NCBI GenBank assembly: GCA_028707745.1
Contig: JAQWAJ010000016.1
Span: 1-12,665 of the forward strand
Reading direction: 5' to 3'
DNA length: 12,665 nucleotides
From: Bacteroidales bacterium
GTDB taxonomy: Bacteria; Bacteroidota; Bacteroidia; Bacteroidales; UBA12481
Shown here: piece after piece, positions 1 to 8,044 of the stretch
Numbering within the stretch: position 1 is the stretch's first letter
Layout of the letters: every line of letters begins with the position of its first letter
The notes under the pieces: model-generated
What the model saw: only the letters and a program-made list of their open reading frames with translations
What the model was told of the DNA's origin: nothing
Database searches by the model: none
Position numbers and translations under genes: made by a program

Positions 1-68
1 TAGAATGCCCTGAAAAGAGTTCTGAATCAGGATAGGAACCAAAAATCTGTTAAAAAAAGTTAATCCGG

Positions 69-365
69 CTATCCTTTTAGGGTGTTGTCAATATCCTTGA
101 CATCCTTGGCAACCTCGGATTCATCAACATAGGATTGGATATTTTTGCTGGCATCGGCGGCATTCTGTTTGATGTCATTAGTCAGATCATTGAGATCGTT
201 GCGGATATCTTCGGTTGACTCGTTAAATTCGCGTTTCAGGTCGTTCGATACCTTGCGGAATTCTCCCATACCCTTGACCAAATCTTTCACGATTTCAGGC
301 ATCTTATCCGCTCCGAAGAGCAGCAAGGCAGCCAATAGAACAACGATGATCTCTCCTCCGCCCAT
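69..365 (-). CDS. tatA: Sec-independent translocase subunit TatA/TatE family
   Basis: This small inner-membrane protein would oligomerise to form the pore of the twin-arginine pathway, which exports folded proteins. The 98 residues show the family plan: a very short periplasmic N-terminus (MGGGE), one hydrophobic helix at about 6-17, the FG hinge at 17-18, an amphipathic helix at about 20-46 (MPEIVKDLVKGMGEFRK), then a charged tail. The tail is Asn/Asp-rich, with I54, L58, L61 and I65 spaced like a short coiled coil, and is somewhat longer than a minimal TatA. TatB is an alternative, since the families overlap, but the N-terminus is the usual Bacteroidota TatA type. The ATG at 363-365 is the only sensible start. 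The gene lies 63 bp beyond secDF on the same strand, with a terminator between them, so it probably has its own promoter. No tatC is in the window. Confidence 0.93.
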   Translation of the reverse strand: MGGGEIIVVLLAALLLFGADKMPEIVKDLVKGMGEFRKVSNDLKREFNESTEDIRNDLNDLTNDIKQNAADASKNIQSYVDESEVAKDVKDIDNTLKG

Positions 366-381
366 GTGTACGAATTTTCAA

Positions 382-389
382 CAAAGATA
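382..389 (-). promoter_or_regulatory. Candidate -7 box for tatA
   Basis: The minus strand reads TATCTTTG, matching the Bacteroidota -7 consensus TAnnTTTG exactly. It lies 16 bp upstream of the tatA ATG, so the leader would be only about 10 nt. No convincing -33 TTG element is visible; that region falls inside the stem of the secDF terminator. The call rests on motif and position only. Confidence 0.5.
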
Positions 390-390
390 T

Positions 391-424
391 AAAAAAAAAC
401 CCCGGAGGTTAGCTCCGGGGTTTT
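391..424 (-). terminator. Intrinsic terminator of secDF
   Basis: An 8-bp perfect GC-rich stem (400-407 paired with 413-420) encloses a 5-nt loop. On the minus strand it is followed by nine U residues (391-399). It begins 9 bp past the secDF stop, the expected place. Four T residues on the right (421-424) give it weak bidirectional potential, but nothing on the plus strand needs termination here. Confidence 0.92.
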
Positions 425-428
425 CAGG

Positions 429-3400
429 TTATTCTATAGCTTTTTGAGCCTTCAGGGCCTTTCTTTCCTTTCGTAAATCCAGATCATAAACCAGAGCCGA
501 TCCGATAAATATCGTAGAGTAGGTACCGAATACAATACCGATCAGCATAGCAAACATAAATCCGCGCAAGGAAGCGCCACCGAAAATAAAGATTGCCAGC
601 AAACCGAACAAGGTAATACCCATGGTATTCAGGGTACGTCCAAGCGTCGAGTCAATAGCATCGTTAATAATATCCTTCCGGTCGCGTTTGCGGTACAGTC
701 CGGTATATTCACGAACCCTGTCGAAGATTACAACCGAGTCGTTGATGGAATATCCGATAATCGTCAGGATCGCAGCAATAAATGTCTGGTCGACCTCCAT
801 CGGGAACGGGGTGATACTGTACAACAGGGAATAAGCACCCAATACGATGATGGTATCGTGGAACAATGCAACGACACCGCCCAAACCGAAATGCCAGTTT
901 CTGAACCTGATAAAGATATAGATAAAGATTCCGAGCAATGCGAAGACGATAGCCAGAACGGCTGACCGAACAATGTCGGAAGCTACTGTAGGCCCGACGA
1001 GGGAACTCTGTTTTACATTAACTGTAGTGAATGTTTTCAGGTCAGTTCCTGCCGGGAGGAGTGACTGGCAACCTTCGAAAACAGCCGCAGTTACTTTTTC
1101 AGTCGTGTTAGGATCATTAACCTTGATCAGATACTTAGTGGTGATTCTAACCCGGTTGGCATTACCAAATGTAGTAACCATCGGGAGGTTCCCGCCCAAT
1201 TTGGATTCCAGTGTGTTTGCCAGGTTTTCAGGATCAACGGGTTGATTAAACTCAACAATATAGATCCGGCCTCCGGTAAAATCGGCACCGAGGTTAAAGC
1301 CACGAATCGATATGGAAACCAGTGAAATAACGATCAGGGTAGCAGAGAAAATGTAAGCATATTTCCTTTTCCCCAGGAATTTAATTTTAGCATCATGCAG
1401 GAAGTTCTCAGTCAGTTTGGTACCGAATGAAAGTTTTCTCTCTTTATCCAGAAGTCTTTCGAATACTAATCTGGAAACATATACAGCGGTAAACTGGGAG
1501 GTCAAAATACCAATCACCAAGGTGGTGGCAAAACCGCGGATCGGACCTGAACCAAAAATATACAGAACAACACCCGTCAGAATTGAAGTGGCGTTACCGT
1601 CGATGATAGCCGACATTGAATGTTTGAAACCTTCACGTACCGCAAGCTTGACTCCTTTACCGGTGCGAAGCTCCTCTCGTATTCGCTCATTGATAATAAC
1701 GTTAGCATCCACTGACATAGCGAGGGAAAGAACCATACCGGCTATACCCGGGAGAGTAAGTACTGCACCCAGGGATGCCATGATGCCGATCAGGAAGAAT
1801 ACGTTGCAGAGAAGAGCGATGTTTGCAATCAAACCTGATTTATTGTAGAAGAACACCATATATCCGAGGATCAGCAAAAAAGCCAGTGCAAAAGAGACCA
1901 GACCGCTATTGATGGCTTCACGCCCCAGGGATGGTCCTACAATATCTTCCTGAACAATTTTGGCCGGTGCATCCATACGTCCAACATTCAGGATATTAGC
2001 CAAATCCTGAGCTTCCTGAATCGTCATTCCTCCACCGGAAATCGAAGAACTTCCGCCGGAGATCTCTGTTTGAACGGTCGGATTTGATCTCACATAGTCG
2101 TCAAGGACAATGGCAATGGATTTGCCGATGTTTTCCTTGGTTAAACGCTGCCAGATCTTTGCACCCTCTCCGTTCATTTTCAATGAAACTTCCGGCTTGT
2201 TACCGGTACCGCCCAAATCGCTTTTCGCGTTCACCACATTAATACCGTCGAGTGCCGGTTTGCCTTCACGGTTGCTGATCTTAATGGCAACCAAAGAGAA
2301 CCATTCGGGATTATTATCGAGTGATGCCGCTGACCACAGAAGTTTCAGTGTTGACGGGAAAATGCTTTTAATCTGCGGCATGGCCAGGATGCGGTTTACA
2401 GCAGCGGTATCCCGGAAGTGTGAAATACCCACCACAGGACCCGACAATAAACGTTGGTTGTTGCCAGCATTTGGCTGTAAAAGGCCAAACAGCGGATTCT
2501 CTTTTTTGAAAGCTTCCATGTTGGAGTCCTTTGACGCCTTGGTGGAATCTTTCTGCAGTTTATCGAGTAAAGAACCGGTTTTTGTGGTATCAGCAGTAGC
2601 AGCGGCAATCTGTTCCGGAGTTTTTCCGGTGGTATCTGCTGGTGCGGTGGCAACATTTTGCAGTTCTTTCAGTTTGGTGTTAGCGCTCTTTAAAAACTCA
2701 AAAACTTCACTGTTTTCATAAGTTTCCCAGAACTCGAGTTTAGCTGAAACCTGCAGCAGTTTCCTGACACGTTCCGGATCCTTGATACCAGGCAGTTCGA
2801 TTAAAACCCGCCCGGCTGCTCCCATTTCCTGAAAGTTAGGTTGAGCAACACCGAACTGGTCGATACGTGCGCGAAGAATTTTCACTGAGTTAGCGATGGC
2901 AATCTTCGTTTCAGCACGCAAGACATCCAAAACCTGAGCATTGGTCGAATTATACTGAATACGATCGCGGAGCTGAATGGTATTGAAAACCGAAGCCAGT
3001 TTGGCATTGGGATCTACCTCTTCAAAGGCTTTCCCGAAAATGGTCACAAAATCATCCTGCGTCTTCGACTGTCTTTCTCTTGCCAGTGCCAAAGCCCGTG
3101 TAAAAGTTGCATCGTTAGAATTATTAGACAACGATTTAACCACATCGGCAACTGACACTTCCATCATTACGTTCATACCGCCTTTTAAGTCGAGGCCGAG
3201 GTTGAATTCCCTCTCCTGACACTGGCGGTAGGTGTAATTCTTCATCCAAAGGAAGTTGTAAACCGGTACCCCTGAAAGTGAATCTTTATAAAAGATTTTT
3301 TTCTTGGAATCTCCTTTAGCATACTCATTGGCCTTCTTTTCAATACGGTAGGTCACCACCGTGAAGGACAACTGGTAGAGGCAAACCAAAGTCATCAAGA

Positions 3401-3434
3401 TCGCTATCCACTTGATCGCTCCTTTATTACGCAT
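429..3434 (-). CDS. secDF: Protein translocase subunit SecDF (fused SecD and SecF)
   Basis: SecDF is an inner-membrane accessory of the Sec translocon that uses the proton gradient to pull secreted proteins across on the periplasmic side. The single 1001-residue chain carries both halves. The SecD half has TM1 at about 7-28, the GLDLKGG motif at 80-86, a large periplasmic region to about 510, and five TM segments with SVDANVIINERIREE near 576-590, whose Asp corresponds to the proton-relay Asp of SecD. The SecF half has a TM from about 693, GADFTGG near 717-723, and the conserved SINDSVVIFDRVRE segment near 897-910, including the functional Arg of the SecF family. SecD-SecF fusion of about 1000 residues is usual in Bacteroidota. 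A Thr/Ala/Lys-rich low-complexity stretch at about 262-305 is probably a disordered periplasmic insert. ATG at 3432-3434. Flanking terminators indicate a single-gene unit. Confidence 0.98.
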   Translation of the reverse strand: MRNKGAIKWIAILMTLVCLYQLSFTVVTYRIEKKANEYAKGDSKKKIFYKDSLSGVPVYNFLWMKNYTYRQCQEREFNLGLDLKGGMNVMMEVSVADVVKSLSNNSNDATFTRALALARERQSKTQDDFVTIFGKAFEEVDPNAKLASVFNTIQLRDRIQYNSTNAQVLDVLRAETKIAIANSVKILRARIDQFGVAQPNFQEMGAAGRVLIELPGIKDPERVRKLLQVSAKLEFWETYENSEVFEFLKSANTKLKELQNVATAPADTTGKTPEQIAAATADTTKTGSLLDKLQKDSTKASKDSNMEAFKKENPLFGLLQPNAGNNQRLLSGPVVGISHFRDTAAVNRILAMPQIKSIFPSTLKLLWSAASLDNNPEWFSLVAIKISNREGKPALDGINVVNAKSDLGGTGNKPEVSLKMNGEGAKIWQRLTKENIGKSIAIVLDDYVRSNPTVQTEISGGSSSISGGGMTIQEAQDLANILNVGRMDAPAKIVQEDIVGPSLGREAINSGLVSFALAFLLILGYMVFFYNKSGLIANIALLCNVFFLIGIMASLGAVLTLPGIAGMVLSLAMSVDANVIINERIREELRTGKGVKLAVREGFKHSMSAIIDGNATSILTGVVLYIFGSGPIRGFATTLVIGILTSQFTAVYVSRLVFERLLDKERKLSFGTKLTENFLHDAKIKFLGKRKYAYIFSATLIVISLVSISIRGFNLGADFTGGRIYIVEFNQPVDPENLANTLESKLGGNLPMVTTFGNANRVRITTKYLIKVNDPNTTEKVTAAVFEGCQSLLPAGTDLKTFTTVNVKQSSLVGPTVASDIVRSAVLAIVFALLGIFIYIFIRFRNWHFGLGGVVALFHDTIIVLGAYSLLYSITPFPMEVDQTFIAAILTIIGYSINDSVVIFDRVREYTGLYRKRDRKDIINDAIDSTLGRTLNTMGITLFGLLAIFIFGGASLRGFMFAMLIGIVFGTYSTIFIGSALVYDLDLRKERKALKAQKAIE

Positions 3435-3483
3435 TTGAATCGTTTTAAATTACTCTAAATGATAAGTTCTTCTATAGAACGCG

Positions 3484-3491
3484 CAAATATA
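3484..3491 (-). promoter_or_regulatory. Candidate -7 box for secDF
   Basis: The minus strand reads TATATTTG, an exact fit to TAnnTTTG, 49 bp upstream of the secDF ATG, giving a leader of about 40 nt. No clear -33 TTG is seen at the expected distance, which lies in the U-tract and stem base of the tolC terminator. Motif and position are the only evidence. Confidence 0.6.
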
Positions 3492-3504
3492 AACGAATTA
3501 TTTG

Positions 3505-3541
3505 AAAAAAAAGAGGCAATTCCCGATAGGAATTGCCTCTT
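3505..3541 (-). terminator. Intrinsic terminator of the export operon (after tolC)
   Basis: A perfect 13-bp stem (3511-3523 with 3529-3541) has a 5-nt loop (CGATA). The minus-strand transcript then runs into eight U residues (3505-3512, overlapping the stem base). It starts 17 bp past the tolC stop and would close the adaptor-permease-tolC transcript before the secDF promoter. Confidence 0.93.
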
Positions 3542-3558
3542 CGCAATCATCTAATAAT

Positions 3559-5052
3559 CTATTTAATCAGGTCGTCATAATTCTGTTCCAACGGCATGTC
3601 TTTTTCGAAATCCCACAAAGTGGTTTTTCTCACCGTATAGAAATAGTTCCAATAGGTTCTCAGGGCGCTCATGTAATTGGCAATGGCCCTGTCTTTCTGA
3701 GCAAGTGCATCATTGAGTTTCAACACATCCACATTGCCCAGCATAAATTTCTGTTTGGTAATGTCGTAGCGGGTTCTGGAAATAGTATCGGTTTTTGCGG
3801 CAAGAATCAGCTGGTCATCCTGCATATTAAACTGCATGATCCCCAGGAAAACCTCCTGTTCAAAGTCAATTTTCGTTTGCTCTCCGCTTACTTTTGCCAC
3901 ATCCAGACTCGATCTGGCCATCTTCACCTTTCCTCTGCGCATTCCCCAGTCCAGTACGGGAATGGTCAATCCGACATTCAGCCGCTGTGACTCGCCCGGA
4001 TCTCTGTAAACAGCCTCCAGGTCCTCAGCTCTCTGAGTCAGTCCGTAGCTGGCAATCAGGTTAGCCGTAAACCGGGCATCCGCCTGTTGTTTGGCCAAAT
4101 TTTGCTCCGCGGTTAGAATCGACGATTGGATAGAAAGCATCGTCGGGTTATTCTCCCTGGCCAGTTCAAGAGCCTTATCTACATTCACCTCCAGCTTCGG
4201 CACATCCAGTGAGGTAATCAGTTCAACATTGACTTTATCTGAAAATCCCAGAAAAGTTCTCAGGTTGGATTTTTTGACCTCCAGATCCAAAATATTCTTA
4301 TTCAGGTCATCCGTGCTGGTCAGGAGGTTCAGTTCCATCTGCATCAGGTCACCCTGATCAATCATACCCAATTCAAACCGCCCTTTGGCTATCTGATAAA
4401 GGGTATCGTTATTGGCCTTGTTAAACGCTGATGTCTTCACATTCATCTGGGCCAATGCCATGTCATAAAAATAGCGTACCGCCTTCAGGTTAACCTCCTC
4501 CATGGAGCTGAGGAAATTTTTCTTGGCCAATTCGTAATTCAGCGGTTCGATCTTTTTCTCCCATTTAAACTGATTGTACCCGAAAAGCGGCTGAACCAGA
4601 CCGATACTGATTGGTGTCGACATTAATTCAGCAGGATCAGAATTCAGCAGATCTAGCCGCCCTAAGTCCGAGCTGACATAAAACCTACCACCGGTGATCG
4701 GTAAATTCTGGCTTACCTCCAGGCTCATCGTGGAGCTTAACGTATTCGACCGGGCATATTTTGTCACCCATTCCCCGTTTTCGTTGAGTACATCATTCTT
4801 TTTAATCGACCGGCTCAGATCAACGGGATCGGTTTGCAGCGAAACAGATGGCAGGTAATTGGCCTTGTACGACCGGTATGACCAGTAATTGCTGCGAAAA
4901 CGATGTTTGGCCAGCAATGCGTCCAGCGAATTGGTTTGAGCCAGGGTGATAACTTTTTGCAAGTCGAGTTGCGTTACCTGTGCCGTTTGTGCCGGCAAAA
5001 GCGTGGGGAACAACAGGACAAATGCCAATAATGAAAAAACGTTCTTTCTCAT
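3559..5052 (-). CDS. TolC family outer-membrane efflux protein
   Basis: The protein would form the outer-membrane and periplasmic exit duct of a tripartite exporter, as a trimer. Its 497 residues start with a signal peptide (hydrophobic core 5-19, likely cleavage after A21 in LLPAQ). Two successive outer-membrane efflux repeats follow, roughly 30-265 and 285-470, rich in long Leu/Ala/Gln/Asn helices; the second contains the strand-like VGLTIPVLDWGMRRGK segment typical of the family. There is no lipobox, so it is not a lipidated OprM-type channel. The length is normal. It is the last gene of the operon, 38 bp after the permease, with no obvious promoter in that gap and a strong terminator beyond it. 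The family assignment is firm; the substrate cannot be read from the sequence. Confidence 0.92.
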   Translation of the reverse strand: MRKNVFSLLAFVLLFPTLLPAQTAQVTQLDLQKVITLAQTNSLDALLAKHRFRSNYWSYRSYKANYLPSVSLQTDPVDLSRSIKKNDVLNENGEWVTKYARSNTLSSTMSLEVSQNLPITGGRFYVSSDLGRLDLLNSDPAELMSTPISIGLVQPLFGYNQFKWEKKIEPLNYELAKKNFLSSMEEVNLKAVRYFYDMALAQMNVKTSAFNKANNDTLYQIAKGRFELGMIDQGDLMQMELNLLTSTDDLNKNILDLEVKKSNLRTFLGFSDKVNVELITSLDVPKLEVNVDKALELARENNPTMLSIQSSILTAEQNLAKQQADARFTANLIASYGLTQRAEDLEAVYRDPGESQRLNVGLTIPVLDWGMRRGKVKMARSSLDVAKVSGEQTKIDFEQEVFLGIMQFNMQDDQLILAAKTDTISRTRYDITKQKFMLGNVDVLKLNDALAQKDRAIANYMSALRTYWNYFYTVRKTTLWDFEKDMPLEQNYDDLIK

Positions 5053-5090
5053 GTGGTAAGGTCTTTAAATCGATACATTAAATTGTGGTT

Positions 5091-6476
5091 CTAGGCCCGC
5101 AAGGATTCAACCGGGTCATGCTCCGAAGCACGCTTGGCCGGAAGATATCCAAAGATAATACCTACAGCGGCAGAAACACCAAATGCAATAATCACCGAAA
5201 ATGGTGTCACAATCGTCTTAATATTAGCAAATTGCGTAATCATTGCCGATAAAATGATTCCCAAAACAACTCCGATCAGTCCTCCTACAATGCTGATTAA
5301 AGTGGATTCTGATAAAAACTGGAAAACAATATCCTTACGTGAAGCTCCGATAGCCTGACGGGTGCCGATCTCCCGTATTCGCTCCATAACCGAGGCGAGC
5401 ATGATATTCATGATCCCGATACCTCCGACAATCAGCGAGATCCCTGCAATCGCTCCCAGAACGATATTGAAAATATCCTTGGTGCGTTGTTCCTGCTTGA
5501 GCAAAAGTTCAGGAACAGTTATCTTGAAATCTGCCACCCCGTTATGCCGGCGCATCAGCATCCTGGTCATAATTTCGGTGGTGGTTTTTAGTTCTTCGGT
5601 TTTATTAACCTGAACAACCAGTTTGTCGAGCTGATTGTAGTTAACTGCTTCAGTAGTACCTGATTCAGATCCGGTAGTCAGGCTTGATGAGATCATCATT
5701 CCCCTGCCCATAAACACCTGCATTCCTGAAGAAACCTCTCCCATCTTGCGGTTGGCGATAGCCCGGTTCAGGTAACGAATCAACATCGTTTTTGAGGGAA
5801 TGAATACCTCATCATTGGTATTCGAAATGCCCAGTCCGGCCGACGACGAAGCAACCACAACATCGCGTTGCCTTAATATCCCGATTATTCTCAGCCAGTT
5901 ATGACCGACCTTGATATATTGACCAAGTGAATTCTCAGCAGGAAAAAGCAATGCGGCGACATTCGCCCCGATCACGCAAACGGCCTGTCCGCTCTCTTCA
6001 TGAATGGTATTGAACAAGTCTCCCCTTTCCAGGCTTAGATTAAACAGGCTGAAATAAGAGGGGCTGACACCCATCAATACGGTCGGGCGACGTATCTGAT
6101 TATGCTGTACAAATGAATTCAACTGGATTTCTGAACTAACGGCTTTCACAGTGGGAATAACCTCCTTGATCGCTTCCACATCGAGCAGGTTCAGCCCATC
6201 CGAAAACTTCTTCGTCTCTTTATTCCCTTCGTCAGAAGAGCTTGAAGAGGAGGAGGAGGAGGACTGATCGATGATCGGTTCAACAATGATGTTGTTCACT
6301 CCGACCAGTTTGATCTGATCCAGAATTTCCTTCTGCGCACCCTGGCCGATAGCCAGCATGCTGATGACCGCAGCCACACCGAAGATAATTCCGAGTGCGG
6401 TAAGCACCGATTTCACCTTGTTGGCTGTGATGGCCTCAACAGCGATTATAATATCATGGAAATACCTTCTGAACAT
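5091..6476 (-). CDS. MacB-like ABC transporter permease (no ATPase domain)
   Basis: This is the inner-membrane part of a MacB/FtsX-type exporter. The 461 residues give TM1 at about 22-43, a large periplasmic MacB core domain at about 50-330, and three C-terminal TMs (about 335-360, 391-413, 425-448) of the FtsX domain. Recognisable signatures are GGIGIMNIMLASVMERIREI at 351-370, followed by GTRQAIGAS, and the C-terminal YLPAKRASEHDPVESLRA. In this superfamily the permease transmits ATPase strokes to a periplasmic adaptor and TolC, and both partners are adjacent. Unlike E. coli MacB it has no nucleotide-binding domain: there is no Walker A or ABC signature in it, and no separate ATPase gene in the operon. 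A run of ten Ser (72-81) sits in the periplasmic domain. The start is 10 bp after the adaptor stop, implying co-translation. The substrate is unknown. Confidence 0.92.
   Translation of the reverse strand: MFRRYFHDIIIAVEAITANKVKSVLTALGIIFGVAAVISMLAIGQGAQKEILDQIKLVGVNNIIVEPIIDQSSSSSSSSSSDEGNKETKKFSDGLNLLDVEAIKEVIPTVKAVSSEIQLNSFVQHNQIRRPTVLMGVSPSYFSLFNLSLERGDLFNTIHEESGQAVCVIGANVAALLFPAENSLGQYIKVGHNWLRIIGILRQRDVVVASSSAGLGISNTNDEVFIPSKTMLIRYLNRAIANRKMGEVSSGMQVFMGRGMMISSSLTTGSESGTTEAVNYNQLDKLVVQVNKTEELKTTTEIMTRMLMRRHNGVADFKITVPELLLKQEQRTKDIFNIVLGAIAGISLIVGGIGIMNIMLASVMERIREIGTRQAIGASRKDIVFQFLSESTLISIVGGLIGVVLGIILSAMITQFANIKTIVTPFSVIIAFGVSAAVGIIFGYLPAKRASEHDPVESLRA
6234..6263 (-). repeat. Poly-serine codon tract with TCC microsatellite
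   Basis: Ten consecutive Ser codons lie in the permease gene. Read in coding direction they are TCC five times, then TCT, TCA, AGC, TCT, TCT. The five identical TCC codons form a short trinucleotide repeat (6249-6263), while the other five are mixed. The tract is followed by an acidic/polar linker (DEGNKETKK). Confidence 0.9.
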
Positions 6477-6486
6477 AGTTGATAGA

Positions 6487-7992
6487 TTAGCGTTGTGACT
6501 GCATTCTCATTCCACCTGCACCACCGGCAGGAGTCCTGCCTCCACGTTGCATCATAGCGCCATTGCCGCCTTTCATCATTTTCTGCATCGCTTCGCGCTG
6601 TTCCTTGGTCAGGCTTTTCATATCCATGCCCGGCATACCCTGTGGGCCGCCCTGGTTCATCATTCGCTCCCGATCAGCCTGTTCACGTTGCATCCGCTCC
6701 ATATTCTCCTTCTTTTTCTTTTCTTCAAGAATCCGGCGTTGTTTTACTTTTTCGTAAATATCCAGGCCTTTGAACTCCCATTTGTCGGCATCAAGAGGAA
6801 CCGTTAGAAATACTTCATCTTTTGCCTTCAGTCCCTCATTCACAATGATGAAATTTTCATTGGCTTCACCAAGATCCACAATCTGACGGATTTTTCCGGA
6901 AGTCAGATATACAAAGGACATTGAATCCGTCGAATGGACAGACTCCAGAGGTATAAAATTCACATTGTCGTAAGAGTTGGTCTTTATCTGAGTGATCGTG
7001 GTCATGGCTGGCCTTAAAGTAGTATCGCTTTCGTTCAGCAACACACTGACCTCGAAAACTTTGGCATCAGAATTGGGCAATTGTTCTCCGACATTGGCTA
7101 CTTCAGATACTTTTCCGGTATAGTGTTTATCGGGAAATGCATCAACCCCAATGGAAACGGTCTGTCCAATGCTTATTTTACTGATATCTATCTCATTGAC
7201 ATACGTTTTCGATATCATCTTCGACAAATCAGGCAGCGTGGCAACAACGGGATCCCATGCGGAAATTTGTGATCCCACTTTACGTTTGGTCCCGCCCCAC
7301 TCTTTTTTATAAATAACCATTCCATCCTGAGGAGCATAAACGGTAAAGGCGTCGAGAACCTTATTCAACTCATTCCTTTGCTGATATTGCCGTTTAAGGC
7401 TGATTTCAGCTTTCACCATTGAGGCTTCGGATTGTTCCTTGCGCAGTGAATAGTTGGTTTTTGCCTGTTCATAAGCCCTTTTTGCTTTATCGAGGTTCAT
7501 TACATTCTGTCTGATAGTTGCCGGTGGTTCGAATTTCGATTGGTCAAGGATGATCTGCTTCTCTTCCAATGCATACTCAAGGTCCTTGATCTGGTTCCGG
7601 TAGTCGCGCAAACTCATGGTGGTATCCAGCTGGGTCTGACGCAGTGAGGCTTCATCTTTTTCAATTTGATCTTCCATCGACTGGAGTGAACTGGTGGCCT
7701 CTGTTTTATCCAGGCTGGCGATGTAATCACCGGTTTTCACCACACTGCCTTCCGGTATCAGATCGACCAGTTTGACATTGTGAACCCGGGCATCCCTCAA
7801 TCCCTCAGGACCGCGAATATCAACAGAATTCAGGGCCTGCAGTTCGCCGGTCGTGCTGACAATAACATCAAATTGCCCGGATTCAACCACCGCCTTAATC
7901 ATTACGGTTTTGTCCTTCCGGGTCGCGCTGTAAATCAAGACACCTCCAAGGATCACAACAAATATAATTCCATAGATCCAACGTCTTTTCAT
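6487..7992 (-). CDS. Periplasmic adaptor (membrane fusion protein, MacA/HlyD type)
   Basis: The protein would bridge the inner-membrane permease and the TolC duct. Its 501 residues have an N-terminal membrane anchor at about 7-23, then a barrel-sandwich (lipoyl-like) half at about 36-98 (VSTTGELQALNSVDIRGPEG, VKTGDYIASLD). A long alpha-helical hairpin with coiled-coil character spans about 99-213. The second lipoyl half is at about 215-252 (YAPQDGMVIYKKEWGG), followed by beta-barrel and membrane-proximal domains to about 410. This order is standard for the family. A C-terminal extension is unusual: a highly charged helix at about 414-445 (RRILEEKKKKENMERMQREQ), then a Gly/Met/Gln-rich tail to 501 containing SLTKEQREAMQKMM. 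It is the first gene of the operon, with the permease 10 bp downstream. MacA-like is inferred from the MacB-like neighbour; an RND-type adaptor is less likely because no RND pump is present. Confidence 0.92.
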   Translation of the reverse strand: MKRRWIYGIIFVVILGGVLIYSATRKDKTVMIKAVVESGQFDVIVSTTGELQALNSVDIRGPEGLRDARVHNVKLVDLIPEGSVVKTGDYIASLDKTEATSSLQSMEDQIEKDEASLRQTQLDTTMSLRDYRNQIKDLEYALEEKQIILDQSKFEPPATIRQNVMNLDKAKRAYEQAKTNYSLRKEQSEASMVKAEISLKRQYQQRNELNKVLDAFTVYAPQDGMVIYKKEWGGTKRKVGSQISAWDPVVATLPDLSKMISKTYVNEIDISKISIGQTVSIGVDAFPDKHYTGKVSEVANVGEQLPNSDAKVFEVSVLLNESDTTLRPAMTTITQIKTNSYDNVNFIPLESVHSTDSMSFVYLTSGKIRQIVDLGEANENFIIVNEGLKAKDEVFLTVPLDADKWEFKGLDIYEKVKQRRILEEKKKKENMERMQREQADRERMMNQGGPQGMPGMDMKSLTKEQREAMQKMMKGGNGAMMQRGGRTPAGGAGGMRMQSQR

Positions 7993-8036
7993 AACAAAAT
8001 GGATTAGTAAGATTGTCGAAAAAAATTATCCGGCTG

Positions 8037-8044
8037 CAAACTTA
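8037..8044 (-). promoter_or_regulatory. Candidate -7 box for the adaptor-permease-tolC operon
   Basis: The minus strand reads TAAGTTTG, an exact match to TAnnTTTG, 44 bp upstream of the adaptor ATG. This predicts a leader of about 38 nt that includes a seven-T run. No good -33 TTG is visible. The box lies at the end of an imperfect palindrome that could regulate it. Confidence 0.55.

Noticed and set aside
1..68. Possible further minus-strand gene beyond tatA
   Set aside because: A short open stretch from a TTG codon exists on the minus strand, but there is no ATG, ribosome site or recognisable protein sequence in so few bases.
2110..2721. A 203-codon plus-strand open frame
   Set aside because: It lies wholly inside secDF on the opposite strand; the secDF protein is conserved through the region, and the plus-strand translation is Ser/Phe/Leu-rich with no domain, as expected of an antisense shadow.
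429..7992. Signs of horizontal transfer or a mobile element around the export operon
   Set aside because: No transposase, integrase, terminal inverted repeats, target duplications or tRNA were found, and base composition looks similar to the flanking housekeeping genes.
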